From Clostridiales bacterium (GTDB lineage: Bacteria; Bacillota; Clostridia; Oscillospirales; Oscillospiraceae): DNA of 21,154 nucleotides. Positions 7,332 to 13,163 of this stretch are shown here, piece after piece; positions within the stretch are counted from its first letter, which is position 1, and the number at the start of each line of letters is the position of its first letter. The notes beneath the pieces were generated by a model. It worked only from the letters and a program-made list of their open reading frames with translations. It ran no database searches and had not been told where the DNA came from. The position numbers and the translations under genes are program-made. The stretch is from positions 1 to 21,154 of the forward strand of contig JAHZBA010000039.1 of assembly GCA_019423635.1 (NCBI GenBank), read 5' to 3'.

Positions 7332-7360
7332 TTGACACCCCGGAGGAATCCTGATAATAT
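7332..7360 (+). promoter_or_regulatory. Promoter of the T-box cysE-cysS unit
   Basis: TTGACA (7332-7337), a 17-bp spacer and TAATAT (7355-7360). A start about 7367 places the first base of the T-box leader just before its stem I. It diverges from the tRNA-Thr promoter. Confidence 0.75.
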
Positions 7361-7366
7361 ACTGAC

Positions 7367-7595
7367 GTAAATTGGATAGCGTGAGGATCGGAAAGAGTAA
7401 CCGGCCACCAAAGGGCAGAGAGGGCGCGTCACCGGCTGCAAGCGCGCCTGCGGCGGAGGCGGTGAAGTGCATCCGGGAGCGCGGGGGATGCAGATGCCCT
7501 CCGTCCGGCCCGCGTCATGGGCCTGCTTGAGTGAAAAATGAGAGTGGAACCGCGATTCGTCGCCTCTCGTACCTTGGTACGGGAGGTGTTTTTTT
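7367..7595 (+). promoter_or_regulatory. T-box leader responding to uncharged tRNA-Cys
   Basis: This is a classic Firmicutes T-box. Stem I has a GGAAAGAGTAA element (about 7390-7400) and an AGAGAGG box (7417-7423). The specifier region reads GTGAAG-TGC-ATCC, with TGC (Cys) at 7468-7470 followed by a purine. The T-box core is GAGAGTGGAACCGCG (7540-7554). In the antiterminator bulge, TGGA pairs with the NCCA end of a tRNA whose discriminator is U, as in tRNA-Cys. A terminator follows at 7563-7595. Uncharged tRNA-Cys should stabilise the antiterminator (GAGAG with CTCTC of the terminator arm) and switch on cysE and the genes behind it. The downstream genes make cysteine and charge tRNA-Cys, which agrees with the specifier. 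Confidence 0.93.
7563..7595 (+). terminator. T-box intrinsic terminator
   Basis: Stem CCTCTCGTACC (7563-7573) with GGTACGGGAGG (7576-7586), a TT loop and one G-U pair, followed by TGTTTTTTT. Its 5' arm also pairs with the T-box core in the antiterminator. Confidence 0.92.
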
Positions 7596-7880
7596 GATCT
7601 GTCCCGGTCCGGCGCGGCAGCCCTGCCGTGCCAGGAAGGCCGCGGTCCTGCCGCCGCTGGTCCGGCGTTCCGCGGCCTCGCCCTTCTCAAAATTCCTCTG
7701 CATATCCGGAACGCCTTCCCCCTGCAGCGACGCCCCTGGATGCCAGCCTTCCCAGCCGCGAAATGCCGTCCGGTCTGACGGTCTTCGTCTATTCGGCATT
7801 CCACGGTGATGAATACGGGCAGCCTGGCGGACGAACACTTTTTCTGCGGCCTCGCCGCTTTCCGAAAGGGAGTTTTTATC
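7596..7880 (+). other. Long untranslated stretch between T-box terminator and cysE
   Basis: These 285 bases have no credible gene. Two weak inverted repeats are visible: GGCGTTCCG (7664-7672) with CGGAACGCC (7707-7715), and AATGCCG near 7762 with CGGCATT near 7794 around an inner CCGTC/GACGG stem. The gap is longer than usual for a T-box operon, where the first gene normally starts soon after the terminator. Confidence 0.5.
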
Positions 7881-8549
7881 ATGGATGAAGCATATACCCC
7901 TCATGCCGGCGGGCTCCTGGAGGCCTATCAGCGCCGGGACCCCGCCGCCCGCAGCAAGCTGGAGATTCTGCTCCTCTACCCCGGCGTCCACGCCATTCTC
8001 TACCACCGGGTGGCCCATTGGCTCTACTGCCGCCGCCTGAAATTTCTGGCCCGCTGTGTCTCCCAGTGGAGCCGGTTCTGGACCGGTATTGAGATCCACC
8101 CCGGCGCCAAAATCGGCCGCCGCCTGGTCATCGACCATGGCATGGGCATCGTCATCGGCGAGACCGCCGAGATCGGCGACGACTGCCTGATCTACCACGG
8201 CGTCACCCTGGGCGGCACCGGCAAGGACCACGGCAAGCGCCACCCCACCATCGGCAACAACGTGCTGATCTCCTGCGGCGCCAAGGTGCTGGGGCCCTTC
8301 AAGGTGGGCGACAACGCCCGCATTGCCGCCAACGCCGTGGTGCTCTCGGAGGTGCCGGAGAAGGCCACCGCCGTGGGCATTCCCGCCCAGGTGGTCCGCA
8401 TCGGCGGCCGTCTCACCCACTTTGCCGATGAGGTGGACCAGACCAGCGTGGAGAACCCCACCCTGAAAAAGCTGGAGATCCTCTCCTCCCGGCTGGATCT
8501 GGTGGAAAAGCTGCTGGATGAGCAATACTTGAAGGAGAAGCAATCGTGA
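7881..8549 (+). CDS. cysE: Serine O-acetyltransferase
   Basis: The 222-aa enzyme transfers acetyl from acetyl-CoA to L-serine, giving O-acetylserine for cysteine synthesis. It is the short Bacillus-type form. A helical N-terminal part (to about residue 65) is followed by a left-handed beta-helix of hexapeptide repeats. Key motifs are GIEIHPGAKIG (69-79), VIDHGMGIVIGE with the catalytic Asp85-His86, YHGVTLGGTGK and GNNVLISCGAKVLG. Residue Glu71 stands where E. coli has Asp143, a usual variant in Gram-positives. The start at 7881 follows AAAGGGA at 7865-7871; an upstream in-frame start at 7806 lacks a ribosome site. It is first in the T-box unit. Its stop overlaps the next GTG as GTGA. Confidence 0.95.
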   Translation: MDEAYTPHAGGLLEAYQRRDPAARSKLEILLLYPGVHAILYHRVAHWLYCRRLKFLARCVSQWSRFWTGIEIHPGAKIGRRLVIDHGMGIVIGETAEIGDDCLIYHGVTLGGTGKDHGKRHPTIGNNVLISCGAKVLGPFKVGDNARIAANAVVLSEVPEKATAVGIPAQVVRIGGRLTHFADEVDQTSVENPTLKKLEILSSRLDLVEKLLDEQYLKEKQS

Positions 8550-8713
8550 AGCTGGAGACCGTGGAGAAGCAGCTCCATCTCACCTATCCAAAGGCGTTTC
8601 GGGAGATCTATGACGCCGGGGCCCTGCGCTGGCTGTGCGGCAGGCCCCAGGCCAAATCCCACCTGTTTCCCAATCAGCTGCTGGAGGAGACCGACTATGT
8701 GCGCCGCCGGTAG
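8546..8713 (+). CDS. 55-codon ORF, possible N-terminal fragment of a SUKH-like protein
   Basis: The GTG start overlaps the cysE stop (GTGA), and AAGGAG at 8532-8537 lies eight bases upstream, a good sign of translation. The product starts (M)KLETVEKQLHLTYPKAF, continues REIYDAGALRWL and ends DYVRRR at TAG 8711. The pattern of a short amphipathic helix, then YPKAFREIYDAG, loosely resembles the N-terminus of SMI1/KNR4 (SUKH) proteins, and the next gene is SUKH-like. It could be a truncated relative or a short peptide in its own right. Too short to assign with confidence. Confidence 0.5.
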   Translation: MKLETVEKQLHLTYPKAFREIYDAGALRWLCGRPQAKSHLFPNQLLEETDYVRRR

Positions 8714-8775
8714 GGGCCGCATTGTCCGCTCACAGGCGCGCACTGCGCGCCCCTGCACAGAAAGGAGCGTTCGCA

Positions 8776-9435
8776 TTGGAACTGCGACAGCTTGTCCGCG
8801 ACCTCTACGGCGTGGACCGGCCCCAGGGCTGTACCGAGGAGGAGATCGCCGCCGTGAAGGAGCGGTTTGGGGCGATCCCCGCCATGGTGGAGGATTTCTG
8901 GCACACCTTCGGGCACACAAAGGCGCTTACCCGGACGGATGATACGTGGTTTTTCCCGGAGGATTTCCTGCGGTGGGACCATTTGGCGCAGTCAGGCGAC
9001 CTGCCTTTGTTAGATGAAAATCAATATGTCTGTGCAGCAGCCATTCTGCAAAAGGATCTGTTTCTCTCTAACCCGCCAGTGTACACCCGGATGGCGGCAG
9101 ACAAAGGCCCCTGGGTACTCTCCACCCCCACTGTCAGTGAATTTTTAGAGGCCGCTTTGACCTATGAGGCTATCTGGCAGCTGAAATACTCCGCAGAGGA
9201 GTACCACTGGCTGACCGGCGAGGAACTGGCGGTGATCCAGGCCAAGCTGACAAAACGATCTGCCATTTTGAGAAACTGGATGGATCTTGAAATCACTTTT
9301 TACAGCAGCCGCCCCGATAACCTGGTGGTCGTCATGGACGCGGGAGACCACTATGAGGTCCTCTACGGCGGGGCCACGGAGAAGAGCTACGCCGCCCTGC
9401 TGGAGGTCATGGAGGGGCTGGGAGAGCCCATTTGA
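8776..9435 (+). CDS. SMI1/KNR4 (SUKH)-like protein
   Basis: Starting at TTG 8776, nine bases after AAAGGAG (8761-8767), the product is 219 aa. A longer in-frame version from 8635 would read through low-quality sequence overlapping the previous ORF and has no ribosome site. The N-terminal half has the SUKH look: TEEEIAAVKERFG then IPAMVEDFWHTFG, a W.FP..FL segment, and LLDENQYVCAAAI before a DLFLSNPPVY segment. SUKH proteins are often immunity proteins against polymorphic toxins, but many are of unknown role. No toxin gene is near. Codon use is uneven: about 8990-9320 is visibly richer in A/T than the flanks and the cys genes, which fits acquired or recombined DNA. A GGCGCGC/GCGCGCC hairpin (8735-8751) lies just upstream. 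Confidence 0.75.
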   Translation: MELRQLVRDLYGVDRPQGCTEEEIAAVKERFGAIPAMVEDFWHTFGHTKALTRTDDTWFFPEDFLRWDHLAQSGDLPLLDENQYVCAAAILQKDLFLSNPPVYTRMAADKGPWVLSTPTVSEFLEAALTYEAIWQLKYSAEEYHWLTGEELAVIQAKLTKRSAILRNWMDLEITFYSSRPDNLVVVMDAGDHYEVLYGGATEKSYAALLEVMEGLGEPI

Positions 9436-9531
9436 TTCACAGGGCGCGGCGGCTCCGGCGCGTCGGCCCATCAATGTTCAAAAAAACGGCGTGCCCGGTG
9501 GTCACGCCCTGCAAAACGGAGGAGAACGAGC

Positions 9532-10980
9532 ATGTATTTATACAATTCCGCCACCCACAAAAAAGAGGAATTCAAAACCCACACCCCCGGCCATGTGGAG
9601 ATGTACACCTGCGGCCCCACAGTGTACCACTTCGCCCATATCGGCAACCTGCGGTCCTACATCATGGAGGACGTACTGGAGAAGTTCCTGCGCTATGACG
9701 GCTACGACGTCAACCGGGTCATGAACATCACCGACGTGGGCCATCTCTCCAGCGACGCCGATACCGGCGAGGACAAGATGCTCAAGGGCGCCAAGCGGGA
9801 GCACAAGACTGTCATGGAGATCGCCCAGTACTACACCGACGCCTTTTTTGACGACTGCAAAAAGCTGAACATCAAGATCCCCGACGTGGTGCAGCCCGCC
9901 ACGGGGCTCATCGACGAGTTCATCCGCATGGTCAGCGGTCTGCTGGACAAGGGCTACGCCTACGTCTCCGGCGGCAACGTGTACTTTGACACGTCGAAGC
10001 TGGGCCGCTACTACGTGTTCAACGACCACGACGAGGAGGACCTGGCCGTAGGCGTCCGGGAGGGCGTGGAGGAGGACGAGAACAAGCGGAACAAGAACGA
10101 CTTCGTCCTCTGGTTCACCAAGTCCAAATTTGAGGACCAGGCCCTGAAATGGGACTCCCCCTGGGGCGTTGGGTATCCCGGCTGGCACATCGAGTGCTCC
10201 GCCATCTCCCTGAAATTCAACGGCGAGTTCCTGGACCTCCACTGCGGCGGCGTGGACAACGCCTTCCCCCATCACACCAACGAGATCGCCCAGTCGGAGA
10301 GCTATCTGGGCCATCCCTGGTGCGGCCACTGGTTCCACGTCCACCACCTGAACACCACCGGCGGCAAGATGAGCAAGTCCAAGGGGGAGTTTTTGACGGT
10401 GTCGCTTCTGGAGGAGAAGGGGTATGACCCTCTGGCCTACCGGTATTTCTGCCTCCAAAGTCACTACCGCAAGGCCCTGGTCTTCACCTGGGAAAACCTG
10501 GACAACGCCGTGGCGGCGTATAACAAGCTGGTGTCCCGCATTGCGGCCCTGACCCCCGGCGGGGACGTGGACACGGCTGTATTTGACGAGTACAGAGGGA
10601 AATTCCTCCAGCAGGTGGGGAACGATCTGAACACCTCCATGGCCGTGACGGCGATTTTCGACGTCCTCAAGGCGAAGACCGGCGACGCCACCAAGCTGGC
10701 GCTGATCGGGGACTTTGACCGGGTGCTGTCCCTGAGCCTTCTGGAAAAGGCCGCGGCCGTGCGGGAGAAGACCGCCCAGGCCAAGAGCACCGCGGCGGCG
10801 GGAGGCGAATATGCCATCACCGGTGAGGGAGATCCGGCCATTGATGCTCTGGTGCTGAAGCGGTACGAGGCGAAGAAGGCGAAGGACTTCGCCGAGGCCG
10901 ACCGGATTCGCGACGAGCTGAAGGCCCAGGGGATCGAGGTCACGGATACCAAGGGCGGGGCCAGCTGGAAACGGGTCTAA
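9532..10980 (+). CDS. cysS: Cysteinyl-tRNA synthetase
   Basis: The 482-aa class I synthetase charges tRNA-Cys with cysteine. The HIGH-type signature is HIGN (residues 36-39), in TCGPTVYHFAHIGN. KMSKS is exact at 279-283. The zinc that selects cysteine should be held by Cys27, Cys222 (WHIECSAIS), His247 and Glu251 (FPHHTNEIAQSE). The C-terminal part ends with the DALIR-type helical region (AKDFAEADRIRDELKAQGIE) and KGGASWKR. Length is normal. The start follows GGAGGAG at 9518-9524. It is the last gene of the T-box unit, so its product's shortage (uncharged tRNA-Cys) should raise its own expression. A 96-bp gap separates it from the SUKH-like gene. Confidence 0.97.
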   Translation: MYLYNSATHKKEEFKTHTPGHVEMYTCGPTVYHFAHIGNLRSYIMEDVLEKFLRYDGYDVNRVMNITDVGHLSSDADTGEDKMLKGAKREHKTVMEIAQYYTDAFFDDCKKLNIKIPDVVQPATGLIDEFIRMVSGLLDKGYAYVSGGNVYFDTSKLGRYYVFNDHDEEDLAVGVREGVEEDENKRNKNDFVLWFTKSKFEDQALKWDSPWGVGYPGWHIECSAISLKFNGEFLDLHCGGVDNAFPHHTNEIAQSESYLGHPWCGHWFHVHHLNTTGGKMSKSKGEFLTVSLLEEKGYDPLAYRYFCLQSHYRKALVFTWENLDNAVAAYNKLVSRIAALTPGGDVDTAVFDEYRGKFLQQVGNDLNTSMAVTAIFDVLKAKTGDATKLALIGDFDRVLSLSLLEKAAAVREKTAQAKSTAAAGGEYAITGEGDPAIDALVLKRYEAKKAKDFAEADRIRDELKAQGIEVTDTKGGASWKRV

Positions 10981-10986
10981 AATTCA

Positions 10987-11024
10987 AAAAATCTCCGCTT
11001 TTCTCAAGAAAAGCGGAGATTTTT
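10987..11024. terminator. Intrinsic terminator of cysS, usable from both strands
   Basis: A 16-bp perfect stem (10987-11002 with 11009-11024), extended by one C-G pair, with a 4-nt loop. The stem ends in TTTTT on both strands. It lies between cysS (+) and the DUF4230 gene (-), which converge here. Confidence 0.88.
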
Positions 11025-11039
11025 CTGTTAGGAGTACGA

Positions 11040-11846
11040 TTACTTGATATTCAGCTGATAGGTGTCCATTCCGGGCATCAATAACAAAAAAGCTCTCAGC
11101 GCATCCCGGCCTTCCTCGTCCGCGTCTGTAAGCAGGCCCATATCCTTTGCCCTTTGCTCCATGACAAGTTTCTGCTCACTGACAAATTCGTTGTAATTTT
11201 CAATCGTAATCTTGTTGAAAATGCTGTCCTTTTCATCAAATACCCGAATGTCATCTTCAAAAATTTCATGGGATGTAATCTCACTGGGAGGCAGGGTAAT
11301 GGTGATGGTACGGGCGTCTTCGTCCACGTTGATCCGCGCTTTGCTCAAGTCGATCCCAGCTTTGATCCGCCCATCATAAGCCAGAAGGAAGCTCTTCGTA
11401 GTCATGGGAATGTTCACGTCCCATTTGTGAATTGTTACCTGGTTTTGATTTTCATATTTGTCCGCATTTGTATAGAGATACTCCTTAGTAACCAGCTCCT
11501 TGAGGGAATTGATTTGCTCACTGACCTGCTGGCTGGTAATAACTGGTGTTCCTTCTTTGATGAAGCCCTCCTCTTCACTTGGTCCGTTCTTTTGCAGCGC
11601 CTCAATCAGTTCTTCCTGACGCTGCATTTGCAACGCCATCTCTTTTTGACGGGCATGAGAGGACCGAAGGAACATTGCCAGAAGGATGACCGCCAGAACC
11701 AACACCAGAATTGCCAACGGCTTTTTATACTTCCAAAGCAACTCTTTTCCACTCAGGCCAGTTTTCCGCGGTTTCTGCCGTTCGTCCTCCTCCTCATTCT
11801 CCACGTCTTCCGTCCCTTTCAACCCTTTCAGTTCTTCCAAACTCAT
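11040..11846 (-). CDS. DUF4230-family membrane-anchored protein
   Basis: The product is 268 aa. The N-terminus is acidic and cytosolic (to about residue 40), then one transmembrane segment at about 41-61 (KKPLAILVLVLAVILLAMFL), a charged helix likely to form a coiled coil (62-86), and an extracytoplasmic domain of about 170 residues. The domain pattern fits DUF4230: SLKELVTKEYLYTNA, then FLLAYDGRIKAGIDLSK, TITITLPPSEI, and an acidic, helical tail. Its function is unknown. An excellent AAGGAGGTGT (11851-11860) precedes the ATG. The bases before that belong to repeat copy 1, so its message probably begins at the promoter 12150-12178 and reads through the RNA element. It is AT-richer than the cys genes. 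Confidence 0.8.
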   Translation of the reverse strand: MSLEELKGLKGTEDVENEEEDERQKPRKTGLSGKELLWKYKKPLAILVLVLAVILLAMFLRSSHARQKEMALQMQRQEELIEALQKNGPSEEEGFIKEGTPVITSQQVSEQINSLKELVTKEYLYTNADKYENQNQVTIHKWDVNIPMTTKSFLLAYDGRIKAGIDLSKARINVDEDARTITITLPPSEITSHEIFEDDIRVFDEKDSIFNKITIENYNEFVSEQKLVMEQRAKDMGLLTDADEEGRDALRAFLLLMPGMDTYQLNIK

Positions 11847-11861
11847 AACAACACCTCCTTA

Positions 11862-12142
11862 TTTTTCACCACAGCGCCCCAGGGGCGTTGCCGCCCCCGG
11901 GCGCCGGGTGAACAACAAAAACGCCGTGCAGGGGCAGCCCTACACAGCGTAAGAAGTCAGAAACCTCTCATGCGACACAGACGCAAAGAATACAACGGCA
12001 AAACCCGCCCCTTGCGTCAAGGGCCGGAATGTCGTATAATACTCCATGCGGTGCGGCCAATGGCCGTTGTGTAGGTGGTTCGAGCACCTGCGCAGGCTTG
12101 CGGGTGTTGGCGCACCCGTAAGCTGCCGCATCTTTGTTATTC
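11862..12142. repeat. ~280-bp direct repeat, copy 1
   Basis: Aligned by eye, this segment matches 12814-13093 over its whole length, with about 20 base differences and a one-base length difference. The right edge (GCATCTTTGTTATTC) coincides with the predicted start site of the minus-strand promoter. The left edge abuts the ribosome site of the DUF4230 gene. It contains the RNA candidate at 11912-12143 and a further GC-rich hairpin at 11867-11910, whose minus-strand loop is GCAA (GNRA). Confidence 0.9.
11912..11950 (-). terminator. Terminator of RNA candidate copy 1
   Basis: Minus-strand 13-bp stem (11938-11950 with 11921-11933, two G-U pairs and a 4-nt loop), followed by UUUUUGUUGUU. It lies upstream of the DUF4230 ribosome site, so it could act as an attenuator for that gene. 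Confidence 0.7.
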
Positions 12143-12143
12143 C
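11912..12143 (-). ncRNA. Candidate structured RNA, copy 1 (family not recognised)
   Basis: Predicted transcript of about 230 nt from promoter 12150-12178 to terminator 11912-11950. Elements in minus-strand order: a closing stem AUGCGG/CCGCAU (12126-12131 with 12046-12051) enclosing three hairpins. These are an 11-bp stem at 12096-12123, AGGUG/CACCU at 12073-12089 with a 7-nt loop, and CGGCC/GGCCG with an AUU loop. Next come a GGAGU/AUUCC hairpin (about 12026-12045) and CCCUUG-ACG-CAAGGG. GACGCAAGG (12010-12018) can also pair with CUUUGCGUC (11980-11988) as an alternative or pseudoknot. The differences from copy 2 fall in loops or keep pairs. It may be a free small RNA or an attenuating leader of the DUF4230 gene. 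Confidence 0.55.
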
Positions 12144-12149
12144 TGTCAA

Positions 12150-12178
12150 ATTATAGCACAGCCCCTCTCACAATGCAA
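12150..12178 (-). promoter_or_regulatory. Promoter of RNA candidate copy 1
   Basis: On the minus strand: TTGCAT (12173-12178), a 17-bp spacer and an extended -10, TGCTATAAT (TATAAT at 12150-12155). The expected start is at 12143 or close to it, exactly at the repeat edge. The promoter itself is outside the conserved block, yet its spacing is kept at copy 2. Confidence 0.75.
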
Positions 12179-12206
12179 TAGACTGTCCCTGCCAAAAATC
12201 AAATTG

Positions 12207-12237
12207 CCGGAGGCCTCTCCCATGGAGAGGCCTCCGG
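12207..12237 (-). terminator. Terminator-like hairpin after the 158-aa membrane protein gene
   Basis: A perfect 14-bp stem, CCGGAGGCCTCTCC with GGAGAGGCCTCCGG, and a 3-nt loop. It begins five bases past the stop codon of the minus-strand gene. The following minus-strand sequence is CAATTTGATTTTT, an imperfect U-tract. Confidence 0.7.
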
Positions 12238-12242
12238 TTTCC

Positions 12243-12719
12243 TCAGCCGCCGAAGCCAAGACCCTTTTGAAGATCCCGCATCATCGCGTCCTCGTACTGA
12301 TAGTGCAGGCTGAACAGCGAAATCGGCCTGCCCATGCCCTTTTGCGGGTACAGCCACATGACCGCCGCGGTTTTCGGCGTCTGGACCAGGGCCCCCGGCG
12401 TCCGCTCGGCAAAGGCCACGTCCTTCAAATCACCGTAAGCCAGCCGCTTGCCGTCCACAACGACGCCCTGTTGATAAAAATCCGCACCGCCGCTGCCCGA
12501 CTTTTTGGGAATATGCACCATCAGCTCTCCAAATTCCGGGTCAGGCGCCCCCTGGGCCCTGGGGCCATCCCACTCCAGCACCGCCTGCCCGCCGTGGCGC
12601 TGTCTCTGGGCCTCCGCTCCGGCCTGACGGCTGCTCTGGCTCTTGTTCCAGGCCCGCAGATACCAGACAATCAGAGCGGCGCCGATGGCAAGGATCACAA
12701 GAAATGCAAAACCACCCAT
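12243..12719 (-). CDS. Unknown membrane-anchored protein, 158 aa
   Basis: The N-terminus is a single transmembrane segment (about residues 3-21, FAFLVILAIGAALIVWYL). A basic, Gln/Arg-rich linker (to about 45) and a soluble domain of about 110 residues follow. The soluble part has alternating short hydrophobic stretches (YQQGVVVDGKRLAYGDLKDV, then AAVMWLYPQ), suggesting a small beta-rich PH-like fold, then a C-terminal helix (YEDAMMRDLQKGLGF). I do not recognise the family. GGGAGTGA lies upstream of the ATG. About 95 bp separate the start from repeat copy 2, so expression may depend on read-through from promoter 13100-13128. It shares with the DUF4230 gene both a single-pass topology and the same upstream element. 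Confidence 0.7.
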   Translation of the reverse strand: MGGFAFLVILAIGAALIVWYLRAWNKSQSSRQAGAEAQRQRHGGQAVLEWDGPRAQGAPDPEFGELMVHIPKKSGSGGADFYQQGVVVDGKRLAYGDLKDVAFAERTPGALVQTPKTAAVMWLYPQKGMGRPISLFSLHYQYEDAMMRDLQKGLGFGG

Positions 12720-12813
12720 AAAGAATCACTCCCATTTCATCATTTTTCCTCGCATATCAAATAAAGTCCCCTCAACAATGCCTCCACTTCCCCCCTTTTT
12801 GCCGCGCAAAACG

Positions 12814-13093
12814 TTTTTCACCACAGCGCCCCAGGGGCGTCGCCGCCCCCAGGCGCCGGGTGAACAACAAAAACGCCGTGCAGGGCAGAGCCTACACAGC
12901 GCAAGAAGTCAAAACTCCTCATGCGACACAGACGCAAAGAATACAACGACAAAACCCGCCCCTTGCGTCAAGGGCCGGAATGTCGTATAATATTCCATGC
13001 GGTGCGGCCAATGGCCGTTGTGTAGGTGCTCATTCCACCTGCGCAGGCTTGCGGGTGTTGGCCCACCCGCAAGCTGCCGCATCTTTGTTATTC
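12814..13093. repeat. ~280-bp direct repeat, copy 2
   Basis: Direct copy of 11862-12142, starting after ACG at 12811-12813 and ending at GTTATTC. The GC hairpin at 12819-12862 has minus-strand loop GCGA where copy 1 has GCAA; both are GNRA tetraloops. The sequences outside the edges are unrelated, apart from the promoter -10 at the same distance. Confidence 0.9.
12864..12902 (-). terminator. Terminator of RNA candidate copy 2
   Basis: Minus-strand stem GCGCTGTGTAGG with CCTGCACGGCGT (three G-U pairs) and a 6-nt loop, then TTTTTGTTGTT. The loop and inner pairs differ from copy 1, but the stem length and U-tract are kept. Confidence 0.68.
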
Positions 13094-13094
13094 A
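12864..13094 (-). ncRNA. Candidate structured RNA, copy 2 (family not recognised)
   Basis: Same architecture as copy 1. Its changes support pairing: GGAGU/AUUCC becomes GGAAU/AUUCC, GCUUAC/GCAAGC becomes GCUUGC/GCAAGC, and ACGC in the terminator arm becomes GCGC against GCGU. The 7-nt apical loop at 13029-13035 is different at six of seven positions, while its AGGUG/CACCU stem is unchanged. The terminator is a 12-bp stem (12891-12902 with 12873-12884) followed by UUUUUGUUGUU (from 12873 downward). It could be a free RNA or a leader of the 158-aa protein gene. Confidence 0.55.
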
Positions 13095-13099
13095 CGATC

Positions 13100-13128
13100 A
13101 TCATAGCAGAATCCCGTCAAAATGGCAA
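13100..13128 (-). promoter_or_regulatory. Promoter of RNA candidate copy 2
   Basis: On the minus strand: TTGCCA (13123-13128), a 17-bp spacer and an extended -10, TGCTATGAT (TATGAT at 13100-13105). The start is predicted at the repeat edge. It diverges from the GNAT gene, whose ATG is 36 bp away. Confidence 0.7.
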
Positions 13129-13163
13129 GCCATTTCCGCGGGATTTTGGAAAGTGAGGAGCCC

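Noticed and set aside
6866..7882. 338-codon minus-strand open frame
   Set aside because: It runs across the tRNA-Thr gene, both divergent promoters and the T-box, so it cannot be a real coding region.
11154..12074. 306-codon plus-strand open frame over the DUF4230 gene and repeat copy 1
   Set aside because: It is antisense to a gene with a strong ribosome site and crosses the RNA element. No recognisable domain or start signal.
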